A DNA stretch of 64,000 nucleotides. Origin: an uncultured Dermabacter sp. (GTDB lineage: Bacteria > Actinomycetota > Actinomycetes > Actinomycetales > Dermabacteraceae). A program made the translations under genes and the position numbers. Position 1 is the first letter of the stretch. Every line of letters begins with the position of its first letter. Of this stretch, positions 1 to 8,101 are shown one piece after another. The stretch covers positions 353,033 through 417,032 of the forward strand of contig CAMXWV010000001.1 in NCBI GenBank assembly GCA_947252755.1, in the 5' to 3' direction. The notes below the pieces were generated by a model, which was given only the letters and a program-made list of their open reading frames with translations, had not been told where the DNA came from and ran no database searches.

Positions 1-2
1 AG

Positions 3-1916
3 GGCGACCCCGTACGCGCGATCATCGAGCTGATCTGGAACGCAGTCGACGCCGAGGCGACGAGCGTCGTCGTTACGATGGAGCGCAGCTCGATGGATGC
101 CATCGATCAGGTGCGCGTCGAAGACGACGGACACGGCATCAGCTCCGACGAGGTGGCCTCGACGTTCGGCCGCATCGGGGGCTCCTGGAAGTCGTTGAGC
201 GAGAAGTCCAAGAACGGCAAGAGGTACCTTCACGGCAAGCTCGGCGAGGGACGACTACGCGCCTTCGCGCTTGGCTCTCGCGTGAGCTGGGTCAGCGTCA
301 GCGACAACACGATCGGGCAACGCGAACAGATCACGATCACCGGCAACCGGAGCAGCCGCGACCGGTTCCGCTGGGAAGCCACACCCTCGACCGCAGCCTC
401 AACAGGTACGGTCGTCACGGCTCATAACGACGAACAGCGGTCGCTGAGCGCGCTCGAAGCAGACGACGTGCTCCCGCAGTTGCGATCGCACTTCGCGCCG
501 CTTCTCCTCAACGACCAGTCGCTGACGATCACTTACGACGGTTCCGCGCTCGACCCGTCGCAAGAAGTGGTCAATGACACGACATCGCCGCTCCCCTTCG
601 GAGAGGGCGGAGCCCACGAAGCCGTCCTGCGGATCATCGAGTGGCGCTCGGGCAAGCATCGAGCCGTCTCCTTCGGTCCTGATGCTGATCACTTCCCATA
701 CGAGACATCCGGGACACCTTTCGAGAACCAGTTCACCTATTCCGCCTACGTGACATGGAACAAGCTCGGCATCGATGAGCTCGCTGCGCTCGGGCTCGGC
801 GATATGGCACCCGACGCCGTCGGGGAACTATGGACGGCTGCACGGGAAGCAATCCGCGATCACTTCAACGCACGTCGACACGAACGACGTCGGGAACAGG
901 TCGAGCACTGGAAGGAAACGGGTGTGTACCCGTACAAGAGCGAGCCGGCGAACGAGACCGAGCGCGCAGAGCGAGCCGTGTTCGATGTGGTTTCCGGCAC
1001 ACTCGTTCCCCACATCTCGAAGACCAAGAAGCAAGCGCAGTTGACGCTCGAGCTCCTTCGCGACGCGATTCGTCACGATCCGGGGAAGCTGACAACGATC
1101 CTGCACGAGGTCGTCGCTCTCAACGAAGCCGACCGCGAGACCCTCACGAAATTGCTCAGCGAGACCACGCTGTCGGCAATCATCCGTTCTGCCAACGTCG
1201 TCGCGAGCCGCCACAAGTTCCTCGTCGCGCTGGAGCATCTGCTCTTCGATCCAGATGACTCCGGGAAGGTGGGCGAACGTGACCATCTCCACAAGGTGCT
1301 CGAACACGAGCTATGGGTCTTCGGCGAGTCGTACCACCTCATGAGCACCGAGCGAAGCTTGACGGAACTCCTGCGCAATCACCTTAAGCTCGACGGCCTG
1401 CCGACGAAGGATGTCGAGACGGTTCGTCGCTGGGACGGCAAGACAGGCCGAACCGACCTCCACCTTGCCGCCAAGAACAAGGAGCACGACCGGATCAGGC
1501 ACCTCGTGGTGGAGCTGAAAGCACCGGACATCACCGCGTCGCGCAAGGAGCTCGACCAGGTCGAGGACTACGCGAATGCGATTCTGTCCACCGCGGCCTT
1601 CACTGGCGATCGAACGAGCTGGGACCTCATTCTGGTCGTCACCGACTATGACGACCTCGTACGTCGACGCATCAAGGGCGATGACTTCGAGCTCGGCCTG
1701 TTCTTCGAGCCCCAGAAGGAGCAAGGCCGACCTCTTGTGCGCGCCTACGTTCGTCGGTGGCGGGACGTGATCGACGAGAACAAGCGCCGACTGGAGTTCA
1801 TGACGAACGCCCTCGAACACGACCCGTCGATCGCAGAGGGCCTCCAGTATGTGCGGTCGGAGTACGAGGACTTGCTACCCGAGGAACTGCGCGCGACTGC
1901 GGCAACTGCGAACTGA
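3..1916 (+). CDS. GHKL ATPase with C-terminal PD-(D/E)XK-like nuclease region (5' partial)
   Basis: The frame is open from the first bases of the window, so the true start lies upstream. The N-terminus reads as a GHKL ATP-binding domain like Hsp90, MutL or MORC: an N-box ELIWNAVDAEA, a G1 box VEDDGHGIS and a glycine-rich lid GKLGEGRLRAFALG. The last ~170 residues contain GRTDLHL followed about 20 residues later by LVVELKAPD, the D...ExK pattern of PD-(D/E)XK nucleases; the motif followed by a QVEDYANAI helix recalls Shedu/DUF4263-type nucleases. The middle is helical and unrecognised. Lying just inside an integrase-bearing element, it is a reasonable candidate for anti-phage defence. The domain reading is from motifs; the defence role is inference. 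Confidence 0.7.
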   Translation, partial: GDPVRAIIELIWNAVDAEATSVVVTMERSSMDAIDQVRVEDDGHGISSDEVASTFGRIGGSWKSLSEKSKNGKRYLHGKLGEGRLRAFALGSRVSWVSVSDNTIGQREQITITGNRSSRDRFRWEATPSTAASTGTVVTAHNDEQRSLSALEADDVLPQLRSHFAPLLLNDQSLTITYDGSALDPSQEVVNDTTSPLPFGEGGAHEAVLRIIEWRSGKHRAVSFGPDADHFPYETSGTPFENQFTYSAYVTWNKLGIDELAALGLGDMAPDAVGELWTAAREAIRDHFNARRHERRREQVEHWKETGVYPYKSEPANETERAERAVFDVVSGTLVPHISKTKKQAQLTLELLRDAIRHDPGKLTTILHEVVALNEADRETLTKLLSETTLSAIIRSANVVASRHKFLVALEHLLFDPDDSGKVGERDHLHKVLEHELWVFGESYHLMSTERSLTELLRNHLKLDGLPTKDVETVRRWDGKTGRTDLHLAAKNKEHDRIRHLVVELKAPDITASRKELDQVEDYANAILSTAAFTGDRTSWDLILVVTDYDDLVRRRIKGDDFELGLFFEPQKEQGRPLVRAYVRRWRDVIDENKRRLEFMTNALEHDPSIAEGLQYVRSEYEDLLPEELRATAATAN

Positions 1917-1976
1917 TCGTGCACGACCTGCTGCAAGGTCGATCCGATCTCCTGACAGTCCCTGAATACACGGAGG

Positions 1977-2240
1977 CTACGCCTCGTAAGCGGTGGTGTT
2001 GTGGGGGTGACTGGTGTGGATTCGTGGGAGCGCGACAAGTCCGCGACCGAGGGCTGCGGCGAGGAGTCCGTGGGTGAGACCGTCGATTTCGGGGGCGAGG
2101 ATCGCGGCGGCTGCCTCAGCTACTTCGGGGTCGGTCGTGTTGCCTCCGTCGAGGGTGGCGAGGATCGCGGTGCGGAGGTCGTTACACCAGGACTCGGTTG
2201 CGCTGCTGAGGGTCTTGATCGCGGCCGCGGTCGGATCGGC
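1977..2240 (-). pseudogene. C-terminal coding fragment of an unidentified protein
   Basis: On the minus strand a frame without start codon reads about 88 protein-like residues (including SSATESWCNDL, DPEVAEAAAAIL and EIDGLTHGLLAAALGRGL) to a TAG at 1977-1979. The amphipathic helices resemble the C-terminal half of a TetR-family regulator, but there is no DNA-binding half. The likeness stops near 2240, where the coding signal of the next plus-strand frame begins, so this looks like the leftover of a gene cut by a rearrangement within the element. TetR assignment is weak. Confidence 0.3.
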
Positions 2241-2242
2241 TG

Positions 2243-2395
2243 GTGGAGTGGGTGCTGAATATCGCCGAGGCCCGGCACCGCGCCTACGTCAACGGAGAGC
2301 CTGACCCCTACGGGCTTCCCCTCCCGGAGTCGGTGGCAGCGCGCGACGATGGATCGCATCAGGCCCCGTACGACCCGGATCGGAGGACACCATGA
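2243..2395 (+). CDS. Small ORF or gene remnant coupled to the integrase
   Basis: A frame open from 2219 can start at GTG 2243 and gives about 50 residues containing NIAEARHRAYVNGEPDPYG, ending at a TGA that overlaps the ATG of the downstream recombinase (ATGA, 2392-2395). The composition looks coding and the stop/start overlap suggests translational coupling. It may be a short intact protein, or the tail of a longer gene whose front is missing, since the adjacent minus-strand fragment is also truncated. I do not recognise the family. Confidence 0.45.
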   Translation: MEWVLNIAEARHRAYVNGEPDPYGLPLPESVAARDDGSHQAPYDPDRRTP

Positions 2396-4068
2396 GCATC
2401 ACTACGACGGCACCGACGAACACGGGCGCGGACGCGCCGGTGCTGCTGGCGGTGTCCTATCTGCGGGTCTCGACGCGGGAGCAGGCCGAGCGCGGCGGCA
2501 CCGAGGAAGGCTTCTCGATCCCCGCCCAGCGCGAAGCCAACACTCGTAAAGCCGCCGAGCTGGGGGCGCGAGTGGTGCGGGAGTTCGTGGACGCGGGCGA
2601 GTCCGCTCGCTCCGCCGACCGCGACGGGCTCCAGGAGATGCTCGCGTTCATTGCGGCGACGCGGGTGAACTTCTGCATCGTGCACAAGCTCGACCGGCTG
2701 GCCCGCAACCGTGCCGACGACGTGAAGATCCACGAAGTCCTCCTCGCCGCCGGTGTCACGCTCGTCTCGGCCACTGAGTCCATCGACCAGACACCCTCGG
2801 GGATGCTCGTTCACGGGATCATGTCGTCCATCGCGGAGTTCTACTCCCGCAATCTCGCCACCGAAGTCACCAAGGGACTGACACAGAAAGTCGCCCAGGG
2901 CGGCACTCCGATGCGTGCGCCGGTCGGCTACCTCAACGTCCGCAAGACCGATGAGCACGGCCGCGAGGTTCGCACCGTAGAAGTCGATCCCGATCGTGCC
3001 CCTCTGATCCGGTGGGCGTTCGAGGCCTACGCCAAGGGTGAGACCTCGGTGACCGGCCTGCTGCGTGACCTGACCGCGCGCGGGCTGACGACCGTTCCGT
3101 CGCCGAAACGCCCCTCGAAGCCGCTGGGAAAGAACACGCTCTACAAGCTGCTCACCAACCCCTACTACGCGGGAGTGATCCGCTATAAAGGTGCGTTGCA
3201 CCCCGGCGCGCATGAACCATTGATCGAACCCGAGCTGTTCGACCAGGTGCAATCGCTCCTCAACGCCCGCAACGCCCACGCAACCCGTCACGTCAAGCAC
3301 ACGCACCACCTCAAAGGGCTGCTGCACTGCGGCACCTGCGGCTCCCGCATGCTGCTGGACTTCGCCACCAACCCCCGCGGCACCACCTACGCCTACTTCG
3401 TCTGCTCCGGCCGCGCCGCCAAGAAGACCACCGGCACCCGGCGCGCGGTACTCGTCCAGGTTGCCGAACGGCTCGTCGCAGACTCCTACGCGAACATCAC
3501 GATCAGCGACACCACCTATCAGCGACTCGCCGCGCAGGTCGATGCAGCGTTCGACAGCCGCATGGCAGGGCGTGACCAGGAGATAGCCGACCTCATGGCC
3601 AACCGCGCGAAGCTCGAATCAGAGAGTGACAAGCTGCTGGCCGCGCACTTCGCCGACGCGATTGACCTGCCCACCTTGAAGCGGCATCAAGACCGCATCC
3701 GCGCGGGCCTGTCCGACGTGAACCAGCGCCTTGCCGAGCACGACGAGCGCCACGCCGGAGGACGGGCGTTCCTGCACGACTCGCTGCGGCTGCTCACCGA
3801 CGCGCACCATGCGTACGCGCGGTCGGGAGATGCCGACCGGCGGCTCGCGAACCAAGCGTTCTACACGCGCCTCGACATCACCGACGACGAACAACTCCGC
3901 CCACGCCTCGCCGAGCCGTTCGCGACGATCTTCCGCGAAGCCCACGCGGGCGGCGACGAAGGCAATGAAGCGAAACCGGAACACACCACATCTACCGATG
4001 TCGCGTGTTCCCGTAAGACAACTTGGGTGGGTCGTGAGGGACTCGAACCCCCGACATCCACGGTGTAA
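2392..4068 (+). CDS. Large serine recombinase (integrase) of the element
   Basis: This 558-residue protein has the layout of large serine integrases: an N-terminal resolvase domain with the nucleophile motif YLRVSTREQAE and the conserved KLDRLARN, a recombinase domain with PVGYLNVRK and NPYYAGVIRYKG, then a zinc ribbon and a long coiled-coil tail (about residues 370-480). Three ribbon cysteines are visible (C313, C316, C338); at the place of the fourth is G348. It would integrate and excise the element whose end is in this window. The last 13 residues (GREGLEPPTSTV end) are encoded by the antisense strand of the adjoining tRNA-Val, so the C-terminus was set by the integration site. Confidence 0.9.
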   Translation: MSITTTAPTNTGADAPVLLAVSYLRVSTREQAERGGTEEGFSIPAQREANTRKAAELGARVVREFVDAGESARSADRDGLQEMLAFIAATRVNFCIVHKLDRLARNRADDVKIHEVLLAAGVTLVSATESIDQTPSGMLVHGIMSSIAEFYSRNLATEVTKGLTQKVAQGGTPMRAPVGYLNVRKTDEHGREVRTVEVDPDRAPLIRWAFEAYAKGETSVTGLLRDLTARGLTTVPSPKRPSKPLGKNTLYKLLTNPYYAGVIRYKGALHPGAHEPLIEPELFDQVQSLLNARNAHATRHVKHTHHLKGLLHCGTCGSRMLLDFATNPRGTTYAYFVCSGRAAKKTTGTRRAVLVQVAERLVADSYANITISDTTYQRLAAQVDAAFDSRMAGRDQEIADLMANRAKLESESDKLLAAHFADAIDLPTLKRHQDRIRAGLSDVNQRLAEHDERHAGGRAFLHDSLRLLTDAHHAYARSGDADRRLANQAFYTRLDITDDEQLRPRLAEPFATIFREAHAGGDEGNEAKPEHTTSTDVACSRKTTWVGREGLEPPTSTV

Positions 4069-4101
4069 ACGTGGCGCTCTGACCAACTGAGCTAACGACC
4101 C
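4028..4101 (-). tRNA. tRNA-Val (anticodon TAC)
   Basis: Read on the minus strand, the 74-base cloverleaf has acceptor GGGTCGT paired with ACGACCC plus discriminator A, a D arm TTAGCTCAGTTGGTCAGAGC, an anticodon loop TTTACAC (anticodon TAC) and a GTTCGAGTC T loop. CCA is not encoded. Its 3' half abuts the serine integrase, with the element on the low-coordinate side, as expected when the tRNA 3' end served as the chromosomal attachment site. The tRNA itself is intact. Confidence 0.93.
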
Positions 4102-4170
4102 GAGCGGATCAATGGTGCCACGCACGATCCCGTCGTGCAAAACCGTTTCGCTCACCCGGATGTGAGTCAG

Positions 4171-4255
4171 TGCCGACTGAGCCCCTCCGAGCCGGTGCCG
4201 ACTGAGCTCCTCCGAGCCGGTGCCGACTCAGCTCCTCCGTGCCAGTGCTGACTGG
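4171..4255. repeat. 25-bp tandem repeat, three copies plus a partial
   Basis: Units at 4171-4195, 4196-4220 and 4221-4245 are nearly identical (core TGCCGACTGAGC followed by CCTCCGAGCCGG), and a fourth degenerate unit begins at 4246. The array fills the space between tRNA-Val and the 3' end of the DUF3052 gene, both on the minus strand. Function unknown; such short arrays can vary in copy number between strains. Confidence 0.85.
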
Positions 4256-4279
4256 GCCAGGGAGCGGGAACGCTGCTGC

Positions 4280-4696
4280 TCAGGCGCGGCTGGCCAGGCG
4301 CGTGGCGGTCCAGTTCTCCGCCACGGACAGCGTGTTCATGGCGCGCAGCCCGGTGAGCTCAGCGGACTCCATGATCACCGCGGGCTCCACATGCGTGTTC
4401 CGGCCCGCTTTCGGGGTGAGCACCCAGATGGCGCCACCCGCATCAAGGTTGGCGATCGCATCCTGCAGAACATCCACCAGGTCCCCATCATCCGAGCGGT
4501 GCCAGATGATGACGCCGTCCACGATCTCCTGGGAGTCCTCATCCTCAAGATCGGAATCGATCAGGTCCTCGATCGCGTCGCGCAGGTCGAGATCCACGTC
4601 CTCGTCATACCCGAACTCCTGAATGATCTGGTCATGAGTGAAGCCGAATTCCTCAGCGACCTGATCGGGCTTCGCTGCTTCCGCCGACGATGACAA
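4280..4696 (-). CDS. DUF3052 family protein
   Basis: The 138-residue acidic protein matches the actinobacterial DUF3052 family throughout: VAEEFGFTHDQIIQEFGYDEDVD, a central DGVIIWHRSDDGDLVD, then AIWVLTPKAGR and a C-terminal SVAENWTATRL. No biochemical role is established for the family. I chose the TTG at 4694-4696 as start because AGAAGGAGA lies about 7 bases upstream and the family alignment begins there; longer readings upstream have no such site. It is divergent from aceE, a neighbourhood common in actinobacteria. Confidence 0.85.
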   Translation of the reverse strand: MSSSAEAAKPDQVAEEFGFTHDQIIQEFGYDEDVDLDLRDAIEDLIDSDLEDEDSQEIVDGVIIWHRSDDGDLVDVLQDAIANLDAGGAIWVLTPKAGRNTHVEPAVIMESAELTGLRAMNTLSVAENWTATRLASRA

Positions 4697-4943
4697 GTAG
4701 GATCTCCTTCTGGGATGCTCTGCGCACCGGCCGTCCCGGGCGTCAGTGCGAGTGTAGCGAAGAGTGTTTTTCGTGTCACTCGGGTCACCGGCCAGCACCC
4801 TTCCGGATGACCTTTCGGGCGTGGTCCCAACGTCACCGCGTAGGCTGGGGCCAACTGCGGTCTCCTGACCGATCGCGAGCGGATGCGGCTTCAGATCCCG
4901 CGCTCGCGACTCCCCTCACGGACACCCGAGGAAGAAGGACAGC

Positions 4944-7691
4944 GTGAACTCAAAGGACATCACTGGTCGCATCGGCATCGGTCTGCCGAGCTACGCGAAT
5001 GACAGCGACCGCGAGGAGACCCAGGAGTGGGTGGACTCGCTCGACGCTGTCCACGAGAACAGCGGCGAAGAGCGCGCCTCCCATGTGGTGCAGCGCCTGA
5101 TCACGCACGCCCGCAACAAGAACATCGACGTCCCCTCGGTGGAGAACACCGACTACATCAACACCATCCACCCGGATGACGAACCCGAATACCCGGGCGA
5201 TCTCGAGGTGGAGAAGGCAATCCGCCGCGCTGTCCGCTGGAACGCCGCCATGGTTGTGCACCGCGCCCAACGCCCTGAGATCGGCGTGGGCGGGCACCTG
5301 TCCAGCTTCGCCTCCATCTCCACCATGTACGAGGTGGGCTACAACCACTTCTTCCGGGGCCGCCAGCATCCCGGCGGCGGCGATCAGGTATTCTTCCAGG
5401 GGCATGCCTCCCCCGGCATCTACTCCCGCGCTTTCCTCATGGGCCGCCTCAGCGAGAAGGATCTGGACGGGTTCCGACAGGAGGTCTCCACCCCGCACGG
5501 CATGCCGTCCTACCCGCACCCGCGGGCGATGCCGGAGTTCTGGCAGTTCCCCACCGTGTCCATGGGCATCGGCCCGGTGAATGCCATTGAGCAGGCTTCA
5601 ATCAACAAGTACATCCATAACCGCGGTCTGAAGGACACCTCCGATCAGCATGTGTGGGCGTTCCTCGGGGACGGCGAAATGGATGAGGTGGAATCCCGCG
5701 GCGCCCTGCACATCGCCGCCAACGAAGGCCTGGACAACCTCACCTTCGTGGTGAACTGCAACCTGCAGCGACTGGACGGCCCGGTGCGCGGCAACGGCAA
5801 GATCATCCAGGAGCTGGAGGCGCAGTTCCGCGGCGCCGGGTGGAACGTCATCAAGGTGGTGTGGGGATCTGGTTGGGACGACCTGCTCGCCAAGGATGAC
5901 TCCGGCGCGCTGATCGACCTGATGAACACCACTCCGGACGGGGACTTCCAAACCTTCCGCGCCGAATCCGGCGGCTTCATCCGCGATAACTTCTTTGGCC
6001 GCGATCCGCGCACGAAGGCGCTCGTGGAGGACCTCACCGATGATGACATCTGGTGGGGCCTGAAGCGCGGCGGCCACGATCCGAAGAAGATCTACGCCGC
6101 GTTCAAACGCTCCATGGAGTCCAACGGCAAGCCCACGGTGATCCTGGCGCACACGATCAAGGGCTACGTGCTCGGCTCGAACTTCGCTGGCCGCAACGCC
6201 ACGCACCAGATGAAGAAGTTCACCGTTGACGATCTGAAGACCCTGCGCGACACGCTGCACATCCCGGTCACCGATCAGCAGATCGAAAAGGATCTGTATG
6301 ACGTTCCCTACTACGTGCCCGCACATGACTCCGAAGAGATGCAGTACATGCGGGATCGTCGCGCCTCGCTCGGCGGCGTAATCCCGGACAACCGCCACAC
6401 CAAGCCCACCTTCACAGTTCCCGGCGAGAAGACGTGGCAGGTGGCCAAGCGCGGCTCCGGCAAGCAGCAGATCGCCACCACGATGGCGCTGGTCCGGCTG
6501 ATCAAGGACCTCATGCGGGACAAGGAGACCGGCAAGTACTGGGTGCCGATCATTCCCGACGAGGCCCGCACCTTCGGCATGGACTCCCTGTTCCCCACCG
6601 CGAAGATCTACAACCCGCGCGGTCAGAACTACCTCTCGGTGGACCGCGACCTGCTGCTGGCCTACAAGGAGTCCGATCAGGGCCAGATCAAGCACATGGG
6701 CATCAACGAGATCTCCTCAACCTCCGCCTTCACGGCAGCCGGCACCGCGCATCAGACGCATGAGATCCCGCTGATCCCGTTCTACATCTTCTACTCGATG
6801 TTCGGCTTCCAGCGCACCGGTGACTTCTTCTGGGCCGCGGGCGACCAGCTTGCGAAGGGCTTTGTGATCGGCGCCACCGCTGGCAAGACCACCCTTGCCG
6901 GTGAGGGTCTGCAGCACATGGACGGACACTCACCGATCCTGGCGAACACGAACCCGGCCACGGTGACCTACGACCCGGCCTATGGCTACGAGATCGGCCA
7001 CATCATCCGGGACGGTCTGCAGCGCATGTACGGCGAGAACGAACAGCGCGACCAGAACGTGTTCTACTACCTCACCGTGTACAACGAGCCGATCATCCAC
7101 CCGGCTGAACCGGAGAATCTGGATGTGGACGGCCTGCTCAAGGGCATGTATCTGCTGAAGCCTGCTCCCGAGGGCGATGGCCCGATTACGCAGCTCATGG
7201 CCTCCGGTGTGGCAGTGCCGTGGGCGGAGAAGGCGCAGCAGCTGCTCGCTGAGGACTGGGGCGTTCGGGCGAACGTGTGGTCCGTGACCTCCTGGACGGA
7301 GATGCGCAAGGACGCTCTCGAGGCGCAGAAGCACAATTTCCTCCACCCGGAAGAAGAGCCGCGCACCCCGTGGATCACCGAGAAGCTTGCCGGCCAGAAG
7401 GGACCGTTCATCGCCACCACGGACTTCGAGCACCAGGTGCCGGACCTGGTGCGGGAGTGGATCCCGGGCGCGTACGGCGTGCTCGGCGCTGACGGCTGGG
7501 GCTTCTCCGACACGCGCGCTGCCGCTCGGCGCCACCTGCACATCGATACTGAGTCGATGGTGGTGAAGGCGCTGCAGATGCTCGCTGACGAGGGCTCGGT
7601 GGACCGTTCGCTGGTGAAGCAGGCGATGGAGAAGTATGACCTGCTGAACGTCAACGCCGGCACCACCGGCAATGCCGGCGGCGATGCCTGA
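4944..7691 (+). CDS. aceE: Pyruvate dehydrogenase E1 component, homodimeric
   Basis: The 915-residue protein decarboxylates pyruvate with thiamine diphosphate and passes the acetyl group to the E2 lipoyl arm in the pyruvate dehydrogenase complex. Length and sequence fit the single-chain AceE of actinobacteria and gamma-proteobacteria: GHLSSFASISTMYEVG near the N-terminus, the thiamine-diphosphate motif starting GDGEMDEVES and ending near NCNLQRLDGPVRGNG, and a transketolase-like C-terminal half with EISSTSAFTAAGTA. Start is GTG 4944 behind GAGGAAGAAGGA. The end overlaps the next gene. Position next to the fatty-acid cluster suggests coordinated supply of acetyl-CoA for lipid synthesis. Confidence 0.97.
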   Translation: MNSKDITGRIGIGLPSYANDSDREETQEWVDSLDAVHENSGEERASHVVQRLITHARNKNIDVPSVENTDYINTIHPDDEPEYPGDLEVEKAIRRAVRWNAAMVVHRAQRPEIGVGGHLSSFASISTMYEVGYNHFFRGRQHPGGGDQVFFQGHASPGIYSRAFLMGRLSEKDLDGFRQEVSTPHGMPSYPHPRAMPEFWQFPTVSMGIGPVNAIEQASINKYIHNRGLKDTSDQHVWAFLGDGEMDEVESRGALHIAANEGLDNLTFVVNCNLQRLDGPVRGNGKIIQELEAQFRGAGWNVIKVVWGSGWDDLLAKDDSGALIDLMNTTPDGDFQTFRAESGGFIRDNFFGRDPRTKALVEDLTDDDIWWGLKRGGHDPKKIYAAFKRSMESNGKPTVILAHTIKGYVLGSNFAGRNATHQMKKFTVDDLKTLRDTLHIPVTDQQIEKDLYDVPYYVPAHDSEEMQYMRDRRASLGGVIPDNRHTKPTFTVPGEKTWQVAKRGSGKQQIATTMALVRLIKDLMRDKETGKYWVPIIPDEARTFGMDSLFPTAKIYNPRGQNYLSVDRDLLLAYKESDQGQIKHMGINEISSTSAFTAAGTAHQTHEIPLIPFYIFYSMFGFQRTGDFFWAAGDQLAKGFVIGATAGKTTLAGEGLQHMDGHSPILANTNPATVTYDPAYGYEIGHIIRDGLQRMYGENEQRDQNVFYYLTVYNEPIIHPAEPENLDVDGLLKGMYLLKPAPEGDGPITQLMASGVAVPWAEKAQQLLAEDWGVRANVWSVTSWTEMRKDALEAQKHNFLHPEEEPRTPWITEKLAGQKGPFIATTDFEHQVPDLVREWIPGAYGVLGADGWGFSDTRAAARRHLHIDTESMVVKALQMLADEGSVDRSLVKQAMEKYDLLNVNAGTTGNAGGDA

Positions 7692-8061
7692 GCATCCCCC
7701 GCTGATCCGCCTGGAACGGGACTCGGACACTCCGGCGTCCCGTCAGATCCAGTCCGGCATCACCGGCGCGATCCGCTCGGGTGTGATCGCGCCGGGGTAC
7801 CGGCTGCCCACGGTGCGTGAGCTTGCCAAGCAGCTCGGGGTGGCGGCCGGCACCGCAGCAAAGGCCTATAAGGCCTTGGAAGCGGCGGGTCTGGTCACCA
7901 CTCGGCCCCGCCACGGCACCAGGGTGGCTGCGCCCGACGCGGCCGCCTCCCGGGTGATGACCGCTGCGCGCGCGTATGCTGATTCTGCGCAGCAGGCAGG
8001 CCTGAGCCTTGAGGACGCAGCCCGCGAACTTGAACGCGCCTGGCAGCAGCCGTCCGCCTGA
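7684..8061 (+). CDS. Small GntR-family (YtrA-like) transcriptional regulator
   Basis: About 125 residues: a winged helix-turn-helix of the GntR type (SRQIQSGITGAIRSGVIAPG, then LPTVRELAKQLGVAAGTAAKAY and GLVTTRPRHGTRVA) followed by only a short helical tail, so it lacks the large effector domain of FadR or HutC types and resembles the YtrA group. ATG 7684 overlaps the aceE stop; ATG 7672 in the same frame is possible. Wedged between aceE and fabD in the same orientation, it is well placed to regulate acetyl-CoA formation and fatty acid synthesis, though no operator was identified. Ligand unknown. Confidence 0.85.
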   Translation: MPEHPPLIRLERDSDTPASRQIQSGITGAIRSGVIAPGYRLPTVRELAKQLGVAAGTAAKAYKALEAAGLVTTRPRHGTRVAAPDAAASRVMTAARAYADSAQQAGLSLEDAARELERAWQQPSA

Positions 8062-8101
8062 TCAACCCGCCACGTCAACAGTCATCGGACATTGGAGAAC
8101 A

